Origin: Clostridiales bacterium
GTDB taxonomy: Bacteria > Bacillota > Clostridia > Oscillospirales > Acutalibacteraceae
Direction: 5' to 3'
DNA: 36,285 nt
Assembly: GCA_019415945.1 (NCBI GenBank)
Contig: DXYF01000040.1
Coordinates: 1-36,285 of the forward strand
How positions within the stretch are numbered: the first letter of the stretch is position 1; every line of letters begins with the position of its first letter. Shown piece after piece: positions 23,530 through 32,125 of the stretch. Position numbers and translations under genes: made by a program. The notes beneath the pieces were generated by a model. That model did no database searches, had not been told where the DNA came from, and was given only the letters and a program-made list of their open reading frames with translations.

Positions 23530-23558
23530 AAACAAATGTAACAAACAAACATTTGTTT
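23530..23558. repeat. Inverted repeat after nrdR
   Basis: A perfect 10-bp inverted repeat AAACAAATGT / ACATTTGTTT around a 9-nt spacer, 19 bases after the nrdR stop and before the real terminator. It has no T run. It could be an RNA 3' stability element or a protein site. Confidence 0.5.
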
Positions 23559-23610
23559 GTAATAACTTAACTTGTTTTGTAACTTTTTAAAAATTAACAG
23601 TAATATATTT

Positions 23611-23651
23611 AAACCGAAAACACTTATTTTTTCAGTGTTTTCGGTTTTTTT
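23611..23651 (+). terminator. Terminator between nrdR and the dcw cluster
   Basis: AAACCGAAAACACT / AGTGTTTTCGGTTT, a perfect stem of up to 14 bp with a 9-nt loop and a T tract to 23651. It separates the nrdR unit from mraZ. The following 100 AT-rich bases show nothing until the mraZ promoter. Confidence 0.9.
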
Positions 23652-23754
23652 ATTTCAAATTAGAATAATAATCGGATTTTTGATTAAAAAAATTTCAATC
23701 TTTAATAAAATCAAAATTATTTGTAAATTATTTGGAGATAATCGTAACTTTTAC

Positions 23755-23783
23755 TTGATTTTTCAATTACTATAGAGTATAAT
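23755..23783 (+). promoter_or_regulatory. Promoter of the dcw cluster (Pmra)
   Basis: TTGATT (23755-23760), 17 bp, TATAAT (23778-23783). The start of transcription would fall near 23790, giving an mraZ leader of about 85 nt. Confidence 0.8.
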
Positions 23784-23794
23784 TATATCAAACG

Positions 23795-23819
23795 GTGACA
23801 TATTGTGTCATTCAGTGAC
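23795..23819 (+). promoter_or_regulatory. Probable MraZ operator: three direct repeats with 10-bp period
   Basis: GTGAC at 23795, GTGTC at 23805 and GTGAC at 23815 sit exactly 10 bp apart, just past the start of transcription. MraZ is known to bind direct repeats of about five bases separated by about five bases (TGGGN in E. coli) before its own operon. Position, number and spacing fit; the repeat sequence itself differs from the E. coli one. Confidence 0.6.
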
Positions 23820-23873
23820 CGGAATTATCGTTTTTTAAGATATTTTAAAGTGATTTTTACGGAGGTGGGCAAA

Positions 23874-24293
23874 ATGTTTTCCGGAATGTCAAATCATTCC
23901 ATAGATGCAAAGGGTCGCATTGTTTTGCCCGCAAAATTCCGTGAAGAGCTTGGCAGCACCTTTTATCTTGCGAGAGGTTTCGGTAATTGTTGTATTCAGG
24001 CAATGTCAGCCGAACAGTTCGATTCTATTTGTGCTAAGATTTTACAGCTTCCTGCCGACAAGGCAATGGCACTTCAATATACATTCAGTGCAACTGCCGT
24101 GGAGGTAACTCCTAATGCCCAGGGAAGGGTTATTATCCCCCAAAATCTCAGGGGGTTTGCAGGTATCGAAAGCGAAGCGTTAGTAATCGGTATGAACAAC
24201 AGAATCGAAATATGGAGCAACAGTAAATTTGATGAATTTATGGCTTCGCAAAAGGATACTGTGGCAGAAGCGTTGTCAATGTTAAGACTTTAA
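23874..24293 (+). CDS. mraZ: Transcriptional regulator MraZ
   Basis: 139 aa with two SpoVT/AbrB-like swapped-hairpin halves, each with a DxxxR-type motif: SIDAKGRIVLPAKFRE in the first and TPNAQGRVIIPQNLRG in the second. MraZ forms rings and regulates the dcw promoter, usually as a repressor. I chose ATG 23874 (MFSGMSNHSID) because GGAGGTG lies a few bases before it; the longer frame from 23805 would start inside the operator repeats. It is the first gene of the dcw cluster, 10 bases before rsmH. Confidence 0.95.
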   Translation: MFSGMSNHSIDAKGRIVLPAKFREELGSTFYLARGFGNCCIQAMSAEQFDSICAKILQLPADKAMALQYTFSATAVEVTPNAQGRVIIPQNLRGFAGIESEALVIGMNNRIEIWSNSKFDEFMASQKDTVAEALSMLRL

Positions 24294-24303
24294 GGAGGAA
24301 GCT

Positions 24304-25227
24304 ATGGAATTTTCGCATATTTCCGTACTCCTTAACGAGTCTGTCGAGGGCCTTGATATAAAGGAAAACGGTATCTATGTTGACGGTACGGCAGGAGGCG
24401 GAGGTCATAGCGGGGAGATTTTAAAGAGACTTACGACAGGTAAGCTTATTTCAATCGACCGTGACCCCGACGCAATAACTGTTCTTACCCAAAAATTTAA
24501 GAATAACGAAAACTCGATAATAATCAAGGGTAATTATGCTGATATAAAGGAGCTTTTGCAGCAGCGAGGCGTAGGCAGACTTGACGGCGTTTTGCTTGAT
24601 ATAGGCGTTTCTTCTCATCAGCTTGACACCCCTGAAAGAGGTTTTTCGTTCCACGAGGACGCACCGCTGGATATGCGTATGAGCCAGAGCGGAACATCGG
24701 CCAAGGATTTGGTTAATACTCTTCCGTTCGAGGAGCTTCGGCGTATAATTTCGAGCTACGGCGAAGAAAAATATGCGTCATCTATTGCGAGCGGTATAGT
24801 GTCGTCAAGACAAAACGGTGAGATAAGCACAACGCTTGAACTTGCCCAAATCATCAAAAATAATGTTCCTCAAAAAGTCAGGCGTGACGGTCATCCCGCA
24901 CGAAAAACCTTTCAGGCACTTCGCATAGCCATTAACGATGAGCTGGGAGCACTTGAAAGGGGGCTTGACGGGGCGTTTGAGATGCTCGGAAAGGGAGGTC
25001 GGCTTGCCGTAATCACCTTTCATTCGCTTGAGGACAGAATCGTCAAGCAGAAAATGGCTTCATGGTGTCAGGGTTGTACCTGCCCTAAGGATTTTCCTAT
25101 TTGCGTTTGCGGCAATACTCCAAAGGCGAAGCTTATTAATAAAAAGCCTATTTGTGCAAATGAAACAGAAATAAGCTCAAACCCGAGAGCCAGAAGTGCA
25201 AAGTTGAGAATATGCGAAAAAATATAA
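24304..25227 (+). CDS. rsmH: 16S rRNA m4C1402 methyltransferase RsmH (MraW)
   Basis: 307 aa, an S-adenosylmethionine-dependent N4-methyltransferase for C1402 of 16S rRNA. The SAM motif is YVDGTAGGGGHS at 25-36. LLDIGVSSHQLD, RGFSFHEDAPLDMRM, the DGHPARKTFQALRIAINDEL block and VITFHSLEDRIVK follow in the family order. The size is typical. AAGGAGG stands directly upstream and mraZ ends 10 bases before, so both share the Pmra transcript. A 280-base structured gap follows before ftsL. Confidence 0.97.
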   Translation: MEFSHISVLLNESVEGLDIKENGIYVDGTAGGGGHSGEILKRLTTGKLISIDRDPDAITVLTQKFKNNENSIIIKGNYADIKELLQQRGVGRLDGVLLDIGVSSHQLDTPERGFSFHEDAPLDMRMSQSGTSAKDLVNTLPFEELRRIISSYGEEKYASSIASGIVSSRQNGEISTTLELAQIIKNNVPQKVRRDGHPARKTFQALRIAINDELGALERGLDGAFEMLGKGGRLAVITFHSLEDRIVKQKMASWCQGCTCPKDFPICVCGNTPKAKLINKKPICANETEISSNPRARSAKLRICEKI

Positions 25228-25246
25228 ATTATTTTTCTCTCAGCTA

Positions 25247-25275
25247 TAGACAAAGTAACTTATTTGTAGTAAAAT
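25247..25275 (+). promoter_or_regulatory. Possible promoter upstream of ftsL
   Basis: TAGACA (25247-25252), 17 bp, TAAAAT (25270-25275). Each box deviates from consensus, but the spacing is ideal and it stands before an unusually long gap. Confidence 0.4.
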
Positions 25276-25296
25276 ATAACAAAGTTGTAAAGAATA

Positions 25297-25410
25297 TTAC
25301 AAATACAAGCAATAGTGCTTGATGTGTTTGTAATTACTACATATATGGATTGCTTTGAGTTTGTTCTTCAAAAAGAACAGATTGTGTGAAAGACAATTAG
25401 GAGTAATTGT
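25297..25410 (+). other. Structured leader with three hairpins before ftsL
   Basis: The 280-base gap 25228-25507 has no gene I can support. It holds three hairpins in a row. The first is TTACAAA..CAAGCA / TGCTTG..TTTGTAA (25297-25333, 13 pairs with an internal loop). The second is TGTTCTT / AAGAACA (25362-25379). The third is ACAATTA / TAATTGT with a GGAG loop (25393-25410). None has a T run, so they are not terminators. A regulatory RNA leader or mRNA processing site is possible. Confidence 0.45.
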
Positions 25411-25507
25411 TAAAAAATTGAAACTTTTTTGTTTTATAGAAATATAAGCTCAAAAGCAGTGTGTTTTATGAAAATTTTTAATAAAGAAAGTATAAGGTGC
25501 AGGAATA

Positions 25508-26062
25508 ATGGCATATGAAAACATTAATGCGGCCTATGATTTAAGCCTTTTTGATGAGGATGCAAATTATGTAAACGGCTCAGCCGTGCCTAAACGCAAG
25601 GATGACGAGTTACATAAAAAACAGAAAGTCAAAAGGTCAAAAGCTGCAAGCAAGGTTGTTACCTTGCCGGAGGACGAGATTAACAGAATCCGCCGCCGCA
25701 GACATAATCCTCTCAAACTCATTTTGGGCGGCTTAAGCGGTGCGGCAGTTGCTTTTGTAATCGGTCTTATAATTGTGGGGCAGGTTCAGCTGACTGAGCT
25801 TAATCAGGAAATTATATCGGCAAAATCCTTGCTTTCTGATACGCAGAGTATTTACACGCAAAATCAGATGAAGGTCGAAGCAACTCTTTCAAATTCGGAA
25901 ATTGAAGAGTATGCTGAAAATGTGCTTGGTATGACCAAGGCATCAAACGCTCAGAAGGAGTTTGTTACTCTTTCAGGCGGCGATAAGGCAGAGGTATCTG
26001 CCGAACAAAGTGATAATATCTTTGTTCGCTTTATTGATTCCATAAAAAATCTTTGGTCATAA
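25508..26062 (+). CDS. ftsL: Cell division protein FtsL-like
   Basis: 184 aa. A basic cytoplasmic N-terminus of about 70 residues is followed by one membrane segment (about 71-93, LILGGLSGAAVAFVIGLIIV). A short coiled coil starting QVQLTELNQEIISAKSLLSDTQ comes next, then the YAENVLGMTKAS region typical of FtsL/DivIC proteins. It is identified by topology and by position between rsmH and the division PBP, since FtsL sequences are poorly conserved. FtsL acts with FtsB/DivIC and FtsQ as activator of the septal synthase. The acidic C-terminal tail ends in an amphipathic piece (IFVRFIDSIKNLW). The RBS is weak (GGTGCAGG). Confidence 0.82.
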   Translation: MAYENINAAYDLSLFDEDANYVNGSAVPKRKDDELHKKQKVKRSKAASKVVTLPEDEINRIRRRRHNPLKLILGGLSGAAVAFVIGLIIVGQVQLTELNQEIISAKSLLSDTQSIYTQNQMKVEATLSNSEIEEYAENVLGMTKASNAQKEFVTLSGGDKAEVSAEQSDNIFVRFIDSIKNLWS

Positions 26063-26100
26063 CATTCATTTAAAGTTAATACATATATTATGAAAGAATG

Positions 26101-26130
26101 AGAGTTAAGACTGCGTCTTGACTCTTTTTT
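26101..26130 (+). terminator. Intrinsic terminator between ftsL and the PBP gene
   Basis: AGAGTTAAGAC / GTCTTGACTCT gives 11 pairs (one G-U) with a TGC loop, followed by a T6 tract (26125-26130). The shape is that of a real terminator inside the dcw cluster, 38 bases after the ftsL stop. I found no strong promoter between it and the PBP gene, so readthrough or an unusual promoter must feed the following genes. Confidence 0.75.
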
Positions 26131-26216
26131 CGGTATATACGGCGGTGTGTTCTGCCTGTGATGAGTATTTAGGGTAGCAAAAAATTCGGTTAAGTTGCGG
26201 TGGAAGGAGCATCATC

Positions 26217-28478
26217 TTGGAAAATAACAGTAATATACGCAATAATAAAAAAGCCGCAAAAGGTCCCAATCAACGCTTAAGACAGCGTACTGCTATTTTG
26301 ATTATAATGATACTGATAATAGGTTTCGGTGCAGCTATAGCAAGACTCGGCTTTTTAACCATAGTACAAGGCAGCTCGCTTCAGGAGGCTGCCGTAGGGC
26401 AGCAGCTAAAGGACACAACCATTCCCGCAAAACGCGGCACGATTTATGATGCAAACGGCAAGGTGCTTGCCGAGAGTGCTTCTGTGTGGCAGGTTGTGAT
26501 GTCCCCGATTTATTTTGAAAACGACGAACAAAGACGGGCGGCTGCCGAGGGTCTTTCCGAAATTCTTGAGCTTGACTATGATAATGTTTACGAAAAAACA
26601 ACTCAGGAAAGCTATTATGTTGTTGTAAAGAGAAAGATAGAGGTTGAAGCAAGAGATAAGGTGTTAGAACTTATTGATAAGCTTTCAACTGAGTATGACT
26701 GCGGAAGTGTAGTGCAGCTGCTTGATGACTATAAGCGTTATTATCCGCAAAATGACCTTGCGTCTTGCGTAATCGGTTTTACAGGAAGTGATGAGCAGGG
26801 TCTTGAGGGTGTGGAATTTCAATATGATGAGTACTTGTCAGGCACACCCGGAAGAATAATTACTGCAAAAAACGCAAGAGGAACCGATATGCCGTTTCAG
26901 TATGAACAGAGCGTTGAGGCAGAGGACGGCAATAATATTTATCTGACTATTGACGAAACCGTACAGTCAATATGCGAAAAGTATATGAAACAGGGAATAG
27001 CTGACAATAATGTTCTCAACAGAGGTGTTTGTATAGCTATGGATGTAAATACGGGTGCAATTATCGCCATGGTTACTGCCGACGGATATGATTTAAACGA
27101 CCCGTTTACATTGCCGGAAGAAACACAAAAGGAAATTGATAAGCTTCCCGAGGATGAACGGTTGGAAGCAAAAAACGAGGCACTTGCGGCTATGTGGCGT
27201 AACAAGGCGATAACAGATACCTATATGCCCGGTTCTGTTTTTAAAATATGTACTGCGTCCATGGCACTTGAAGAAGGCAAAGTAACTGACAACACTTCGT
27301 TTAACTGCACAGGTTCAATGACTGTCAGCGATAAGACCATTCACTGTCATGAGCTTGGCGGACACGGTTCGCAAAACTTTGTTCAGGCCATTTGCAATTC
27401 CTGTAACCCTGCTTTTATCCAGATAGGTCAGCTTGTCGGAATGAACAAGTTTAATCAGTATTATCAGGGCTTTGGGTTTTCTCAAAAAACAGGAATCGAC
27501 CTTCCCGGCGAAGCTGAAGATACTTTCTGGGCTGAGGGTACAATGACCGATGTTGACCTTGCGGTTGCATCGTTCGGTCAGAACTTTTCAATTACTCCGA
27601 TTCAGATGATTACAGCTGTTTCTGCGGTAGCAAACGGAGGATATGTGCTTGAACCGTATGTTGTTTCAAAGATTACCGATTCACAGGGAAATGTAATCAA
27701 GAATGTTGAAAAGACGGTTAAGCGACAGGCTATATCGGAAGCTACTTCGGACAAAATGAATGAGATACTCGGTTACAATACTGCAACGGCAGGTGCGACG
27801 GCAGGTTATGTTGCAGGATATAAAATAGCCGGAAAAACAGGTACATCCGAAAAAATAGGTTCTGAAACAATAAGCCACTTCAGCGAGGATTACATAGCTT
27901 CATTCTGCGGCTACGCACCCGCTGATGATCCCCAGATTGCGATGCTTGTTTTCTTTGATACACCGTCGGGAGATGCTTACTACGGCTCTCAGGTCGCATC
28001 TCCTGTGTTTATAAACATAATGTCTGAGGTTCTGCCGTATCTTGAAATAAAGACGGAATATACAGAAAGTGAACTTGAGTATGTTGATGTTTCGGCAGGC
28101 GATTATACAGGTATTTCCGTAAGTGAGGCTGAGGAAGCTGCAAAGGCTGACGGATTTACAACAACCGTAAAGGGAAGCGGCGACAAGGTTATTTCTCAGA
28201 TACCTGCTGTGTCTGCAAAAGTCCCCACAGGCGGTAATATTGTTTTGTATACTGACGATACCAGCAGGGATGAAACGGTTATGGTTCCGAATCTTGTAGG
28301 TTATTCTCCGTCAGAGGTCAACAGTATAGCAAGTACATACGGTTTGAATGTCAGCTTCTCTGGAGCGTCGGATACAGGTGTAGTCAGCACCTCGCAGGAT
28401 ATATCATCGGGAACAACAGTAAGTCCCGGTACGGTAATTACCGTTTCGTTCTCTTCTTCTGCAACATTCAATGACTGA
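26217..28478 (+). CDS. Class B penicillin-binding protein with two PASTA domains (SpoVD/PBP2B-like)
   Basis: A 753-aa septal or spore-septum transpeptidase that cross-links peptidoglycan with its SEDS partner. A cytoplasmic basic N-terminus leads to a membrane anchor at about 27-48, then the dimerisation domain starting KRGTIYDANGKVLAES. The transpeptidase domain has S-V-F-K in MPGSVFKICTA near 339 (catalytic Ser), S-C-N in CNSCNPAF near 395 and KTG in IAGKTGTSEKI near 540. Two PASTA domains cover about 622-680 and 684-750. SpoVD of B. subtilis has one PASTA domain and PBP2B two. With only one class B PBP here it probably serves as FtsI; SpoVD identity is not excluded. The start is TTG 26217, seven bases after AAGGAG. 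Confidence 0.95.
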   Translation: MENNSNIRNNKKAAKGPNQRLRQRTAILIIMILIIGFGAAIARLGFLTIVQGSSLQEAAVGQQLKDTTIPAKRGTIYDANGKVLAESASVWQVVMSPIYFENDEQRRAAAEGLSEILELDYDNVYEKTTQESYYVVVKRKIEVEARDKVLELIDKLSTEYDCGSVVQLLDDYKRYYPQNDLASCVIGFTGSDEQGLEGVEFQYDEYLSGTPGRIITAKNARGTDMPFQYEQSVEAEDGNNIYLTIDETVQSICEKYMKQGIADNNVLNRGVCIAMDVNTGAIIAMVTADGYDLNDPFTLPEETQKEIDKLPEDERLEAKNEALAAMWRNKAITDTYMPGSVFKICTASMALEEGKVTDNTSFNCTGSMTVSDKTIHCHELGGHGSQNFVQAICNSCNPAFIQIGQLVGMNKFNQYYQGFGFSQKTGIDLPGEAEDTFWAEGTMTDVDLAVASFGQNFSITPIQMITAVSAVANGGYVLEPYVVSKITDSQGNVIKNVEKTVKRQAISEATSDKMNEILGYNTATAGATAGYVAGYKIAGKTGTSEKIGSETISHFSEDYIASFCGYAPADDPQIAMLVFFDTPSGDAYYGSQVASPVFINIMSEVLPYLEIKTEYTESELEYVDVSAGDYTGISVSEAEEAAKADGFTTTVKGSGDKVISQIPAVSAKVPTGGNIVLYTDDTSRDETVMVPNLVGYSPSEVNSIASTYGLNVSFSGASDTGVVSTSQDISSGTTVSPGTVITVSFSSSATFND

Positions 28479-28561
28479 TGATTAAAATTTCTTTGTTGTT
28501 GATTAAATGCTGTAATGTGATTAATAAAGATATAGTAAAATGTCTGAAAGGATAGATAATT

Positions 28562-29593
28562 ATGATGATATACGGAATATGGACCTTTTGTGCGGCTATT
28601 GCAGCGTTTGTGATTTCTGCGGTGCTTGGAAGATTTTTAATACCATATCTTCACAAGCTCCATTTCGGTCAGACAATTCTTGATATCGGACCGAGCTGGC
28701 ACAAAAATAAGCAAGGTACTCCGATTATGGGCGGCTTGATGTTCATTACCGCAATTACACTTGTTACGGTAGTAAGTACGGTTATCTATATTTTTACAGG
28801 CGACACCTATATCAACACATATTTTGCCGATATTCCGAAAGAAGCCCTCATGATTTTTGCGGGACTCGGTCTTGCACTTGCAAACGGACTTATCGGATTT
28901 ATTGACGACTTTACAAAGGTTGTTAAAAAGCAAAATTTGGGACTTACAGCAACCCAAAAGCTCATTTTGCAGTTTGTTGTAGCCGGAATTTATATCGCAG
29001 TGCTTGCATTTTCGGGATGCTCAACATCGACAGTTATTCCGTTTGTAGGGGAAGTTGACCTTGGTTTCTTCTACTATATTATTGCTGCTGTTGTTATAGT
29101 GGGCATGGTGAATGCTGTCAACCTCACGGACGGTGTAGACGGACTTGACGGTTCGATAACATTCTTTGTCTGCGTTGCGTTTATGCTTATATCAAGTATG
29201 CTGGACTGTCTTGGGATTACAGCCATGGGTGCTGCAAGTGCGGGTGCCTGCCTCGGCTTCCTCGTTTGGAATTTTCATCCGGCAAAGGTGTTTATGGGCG
29301 ATACGGGTTCGCTGTTTCTCGGCGGACTTGTGTGTGCACTCGCTTTTGCAATTAATATGCCGATACTCCTTCTCCCAATCGGAATCGTATATATTGCCGA
29401 GGAGTTGTCGGTGGTGCTTCAGGTGAGCTATTTTAAACTCACCCATGGAAAAAGACTTTTTAAGATGAGCCCCATACACCACCATTTTGAGATGTGCGGT
29501 TGGAGCGAAGTGAAAATTGTTGCAGTTTTCAGTGCTGTAACTGCCGTGTTTGGTGCAATCGCCTTTGCTCTTGTGTATTTCGGCGTTAAATAA
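28562..29593 (+). CDS. mraY: Phospho-MurNAc-pentapeptide transferase
   Basis: 343 aa with about ten membrane segments. MraY transfers phospho-MurNAc-pentapeptide to undecaprenyl phosphate, making lipid I. Active-site motifs in order: DDFTK near 115-119, NAVNLTDGVDGLDG near 185-198, MGDTGSLFLGG near 245 and HHHFE near 305. GTPIMGGLMF near the N-terminus is also typical. AAAGGAT precedes the ATG pair at 28562. It lies 83 bases after the PBP gene; the Mur ligase genes that normally flank mraY (murE, murF, murD) are absent. Confidence 0.97.
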   Translation: MMIYGIWTFCAAIAAFVISAVLGRFLIPYLHKLHFGQTILDIGPSWHKNKQGTPIMGGLMFITAITLVTVVSTVIYIFTGDTYINTYFADIPKEALMIFAGLGLALANGLIGFIDDFTKVVKKQNLGLTATQKLILQFVVAGIYIAVLAFSGCSTSTVIPFVGEVDLGFFYYIIAAVVIVGMVNAVNLTDGVDGLDGSITFFVCVAFMLISSMLDCLGITAMGAASAGACLGFLVWNFHPAKVFMGDTGSLFLGGLVCALAFAINMPILLLPIGIVYIAEELSVVLQVSYFKLTHGKRLFKMSPIHHHFEMCGWSEVKIVAVFSAVTAVFGAIAFALVYFGVK

Positions 29594-29664
29594 ATTCATA
29601 TATTAATATATAAAGATTACAGCTGCAAAGATTTATAAATATTTTAAAAGGAGGGGATAGTAGT

Positions 29665-30921
29665 ATGGCTCCAAACAAAAGAATGATGCTTAAAGCAGAC
29701 ATGAACAGAATTTACGATGACGAATATTATTCGGAACAAAAAATAAAGCAGGAAAAGTTTTTTGTTCGTCCCTCCCGTCAGCGTAAAATGAAAACGACAA
29801 AAATTTTCTCAATCGGTATGGGAATTGATTTGCCTTTTTGCATAATTATTCTTATTTTGCTTACCATAGGAACAATTATGATGTTCTCTGCAAGCTATGC
29901 TTTTTCCTATTATACCCAGGGAGACAGCTACTACTTTCTGACAAGACAGCTTATATTTATAGTAATCGGTCTGGGTGCAATGTGTTTGATGTCTTTCTTC
30001 AACTACAATAAACTTCACCGAATTGCACCCATAGTTCTTGCAATTTCGTATATTGCACTTTTAGTGGTGCTTGTACTACCGAGCGACAGCGGAGTAAAAC
30101 GCTGGATTCCGCTCGGAATGTTCAATATTCAGCCGTCAGAGGTTGCAAAATTTGCATTGATTTTATTTTTTGCACACTGGGCAAGCAAGTATTATAACAA
30201 AATGCAGATTGCCCGTTACAGCGTTCTTCCGGGAGTTATAGTTTTCGGTACTACCGCATTGCTTTTGTTTCTTGAACCGCACTATTCGGGTATAGTAATC
30301 ATCGCAATTCTTACCGTGCTCATGCTTTATATAGGCGGTATGAAAACCAAGTATTTATTTATAGGCTTTTTTATTATGGTAGGATTGGTTTTGATTCTTG
30401 CGATGACGGGCGGATTATCGTATGCTATGAGCCGAATGGACGGCTGGGGGCAGGCACTCGTTTATACAGACGAGAAAATGTGGCAGACTACTTGGCAGAC
30501 ACGAAACTCACTGTACGCAATAGGTTCTGGCGGATTGTGGGGGCTCGGACTCGGACAGTCACGCCAAAAGTATCTTTACCTCCCTGAACCGCAAAACGAT
30601 TTTATTTTTGCCATTGTTGTAGAAGAGCTGGGCTTTATCGGTGCGACGATTATTTTGCTTATTTTTGCATTGCTTGTTTGGCGTGGTATTACGCTTTCAC
30701 TGCGTGCAAAAGATAAATTCGGAAAGCTTCTCGGAATCGGACTTACCTCACAGATTGGTATTCAGGTAGTGCTAAATATCCTTGTAATCACAGACTGGCT
30801 TCCCAATACAGGTATCAGCCTCCCGTTTTTCAGTTACGGCGGAAGCTCGCTTATAATGCTGCTTGCACAAATGGGAATAGTACTTTCAATTTCGAGAACT
30901 GCAAATATCGAAAGACAGTAA
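29665..30921 (+). CDS. ftsW: SEDS glycosyltransferase FtsW
   Basis: 418 aa, a peptidoglycan glycan polymerase working with the class B PBP at the septum. A basic cytoplasmic tail of about 50 residues, long for the family, precedes ten predicted membrane segments. Family motifs are MFSASYAFS in the first extracellular loop, SGVKRWIPLG and NIQPSEVAKFALILF, then the EPQNDFIFAIVVEELGFIG loop with the conserved Asp, and NTGISLPFFSYGGSS near the C-terminus. SpoVE would look much the same; the dcw position favours the division role. A strong AAGGAGGGG precedes the start. murG begins 18 bases after its stop. Confidence 0.95.
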   Translation: MAPNKRMMLKADMNRIYDDEYYSEQKIKQEKFFVRPSRQRKMKTTKIFSIGMGIDLPFCIIILILLTIGTIMMFSASYAFSYYTQGDSYYFLTRQLIFIVIGLGAMCLMSFFNYNKLHRIAPIVLAISYIALLVVLVLPSDSGVKRWIPLGMFNIQPSEVAKFALILFFAHWASKYYNKMQIARYSVLPGVIVFGTTALLLFLEPHYSGIVIIAILTVLMLYIGGMKTKYLFIGFFIMVGLVLILAMTGGLSYAMSRMDGWGQALVYTDEKMWQTTWQTRNSLYAIGSGGLWGLGLGQSRQKYLYLPEPQNDFIFAIVVEELGFIGATIILLIFALLVWRGITLSLRAKDKFGKLLGIGLTSQIGIQVVLNILVITDWLPNTGISLPFFSYGGSSLIMLLAQMGIVLSISRTANIERQ

Positions 30922-30939
30922 TTGTTTGGAGGAAAATAT

Positions 30940-32058
30940 ATGAAGGTATTGCTTGCGGGCGGAGGCACGGCAGGACATATAAATCCAGCTCTCGCAATCG
31001 CCGGCTACATCAAAAAAAAGCGTCCCGACGCAGAAATTCTTTTTATAGGTAATCGCGGCGGTATGGAGCAAAGGCTTGTTACACAGGCGGGTTTTGATAT
31101 AAGGTCTATTACAATAAGCGGATTTAAAAGAAGCTTTTCACCGAAAAACATGATAGAAAACGCAAAAACCGTAGCAAGAACATTTACATCTTCACATGAA
31201 GCAAAAAAGATAATTTCCGAATTTAAGCCTGATATATGTATCGGAACCGGAGGATATGTATCCGGACCGGTTGTCAGAACAGCGGCAAAAATGGGTATTC
31301 CCTGTTTGATTCATGAGCAAAACGCATATCCGGGTGTAACAAATAAAATGCTTGCCAAAAGTGTAAAAAAGGTAATGCTCGCCGTTCCTGAAGCGAAAAA
31401 ATATTTTGAAAAATCAGATTTTGTCGTTACGGGAAATCCTGTAAGGGGCGATATTTTAACGGCTGATAAAACTCAGTCAAGAAAAGAGCTGAATGTCGAT
31501 GAGCGTCCGCTCATACTTTCATTCGGCGGCAGCCTCGGTGCAAGAAGAATCAACGAGGCTTTGGCTGACCTTGTGGCACGAAGCGGCAAGGACGGAAGAT
31601 ATCAGCACATCCACGCCTATGGAAAATACGGAGATTGGTTTCCCGATCTTGTAAAAGAAAAGGGCGTTGATATTGCAAAATGCAGCAATCTTGATATAAG
31701 AGCGTACATTGATAATATGCCCACCTGCATGGCTGCGGCAGATCTGGTTATTTGCCGTGCGGGTGCTATTACACTCAGTGAAATTCAGGCAATGGGCAAG
31801 CCTGCAATTCTCATTCCATCGCCCAATGTTGCGGAAAATCATCAGTATCACAATGCAATGGCTCTTGTAAACGCAGGAGCGGCAGAAATAATTGAGGAGT
31901 CACAGCTTGACGGTGAGATGTTAATCAAAACGGTGGACAAAATGCTTTTGTCTCCGCAAAAAATGAAAGAAATAAGTGAAAATTCTCAAAAAATGGCAAT
32001 TACGGATGCAAACGAAAGAATTTATTCCGTCATTAAAAAAACGCTTTTGATGATTTAA
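30940..32058 (+). CDS. murG: UDP-GlcNAc:lipid I GlcNAc transferase MurG
   Basis: 372 aa, a membrane-associated GT-B enzyme that converts lipid I into lipid II on the inner face of the membrane. Motifs: GGGTAGH at 7-13, GTGGYVSGPV and IHEQNAYPGVTNK in the N-lobe, then FGGSLGARRINEA and the CRAGAITLSEI and PSPNVAENHQ donor-site segments in the C-lobe. ATG 30940 is preceded by TTGGAGGAAAAT. The frame extends to a TTG at 30922, but that lies upstream of the RBS. It is closely linked to ftsW (18 bases). Confidence 0.97.
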   Translation: MKVLLAGGGTAGHINPALAIAGYIKKKRPDAEILFIGNRGGMEQRLVTQAGFDIRSITISGFKRSFSPKNMIENAKTVARTFTSSHEAKKIISEFKPDICIGTGGYVSGPVVRTAAKMGIPCLIHEQNAYPGVTNKMLAKSVKKVMLAVPEAKKYFEKSDFVVTGNPVRGDILTADKTQSRKELNVDERPLILSFGGSLGARRINEALADLVARSGKDGRYQHIHAYGKYGDWFPDLVKEKGVDIAKCSNLDIRAYIDNMPTCMAAADLVICRAGAITLSEIQAMGKPAILIPSPNVAENHQYHNAMALVNAGAAEIIEESQLDGEMLIKTVDKMLLSPQKMKEISENSQKMAITDANERIYSVIKKTLLMI

Positions 32059-32082
32059 CCGTAAAGTAACATTAAGATTGTT

Positions 32083-32116
32083 CTCTCATAGAATATAAGG
32101 GTATTCTTTTTGAGAG
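32083..32116 (+). promoter_or_regulatory. Hairpin covering the murA Shine-Dalgarno
   Basis: CTCTCA-t-AGAATA pairs with TATTCT-ttt-TGAGAG: 12 pairs, a bulge and a 6-nt loop. The 3' arm contains GAGAG, the first part of the RBS GAGAGGGTG (32112-32120) of murA. Folding would partly hide the RBS. Confidence 0.45.
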
Positions 32117-32125
32117 GGTGTTACT

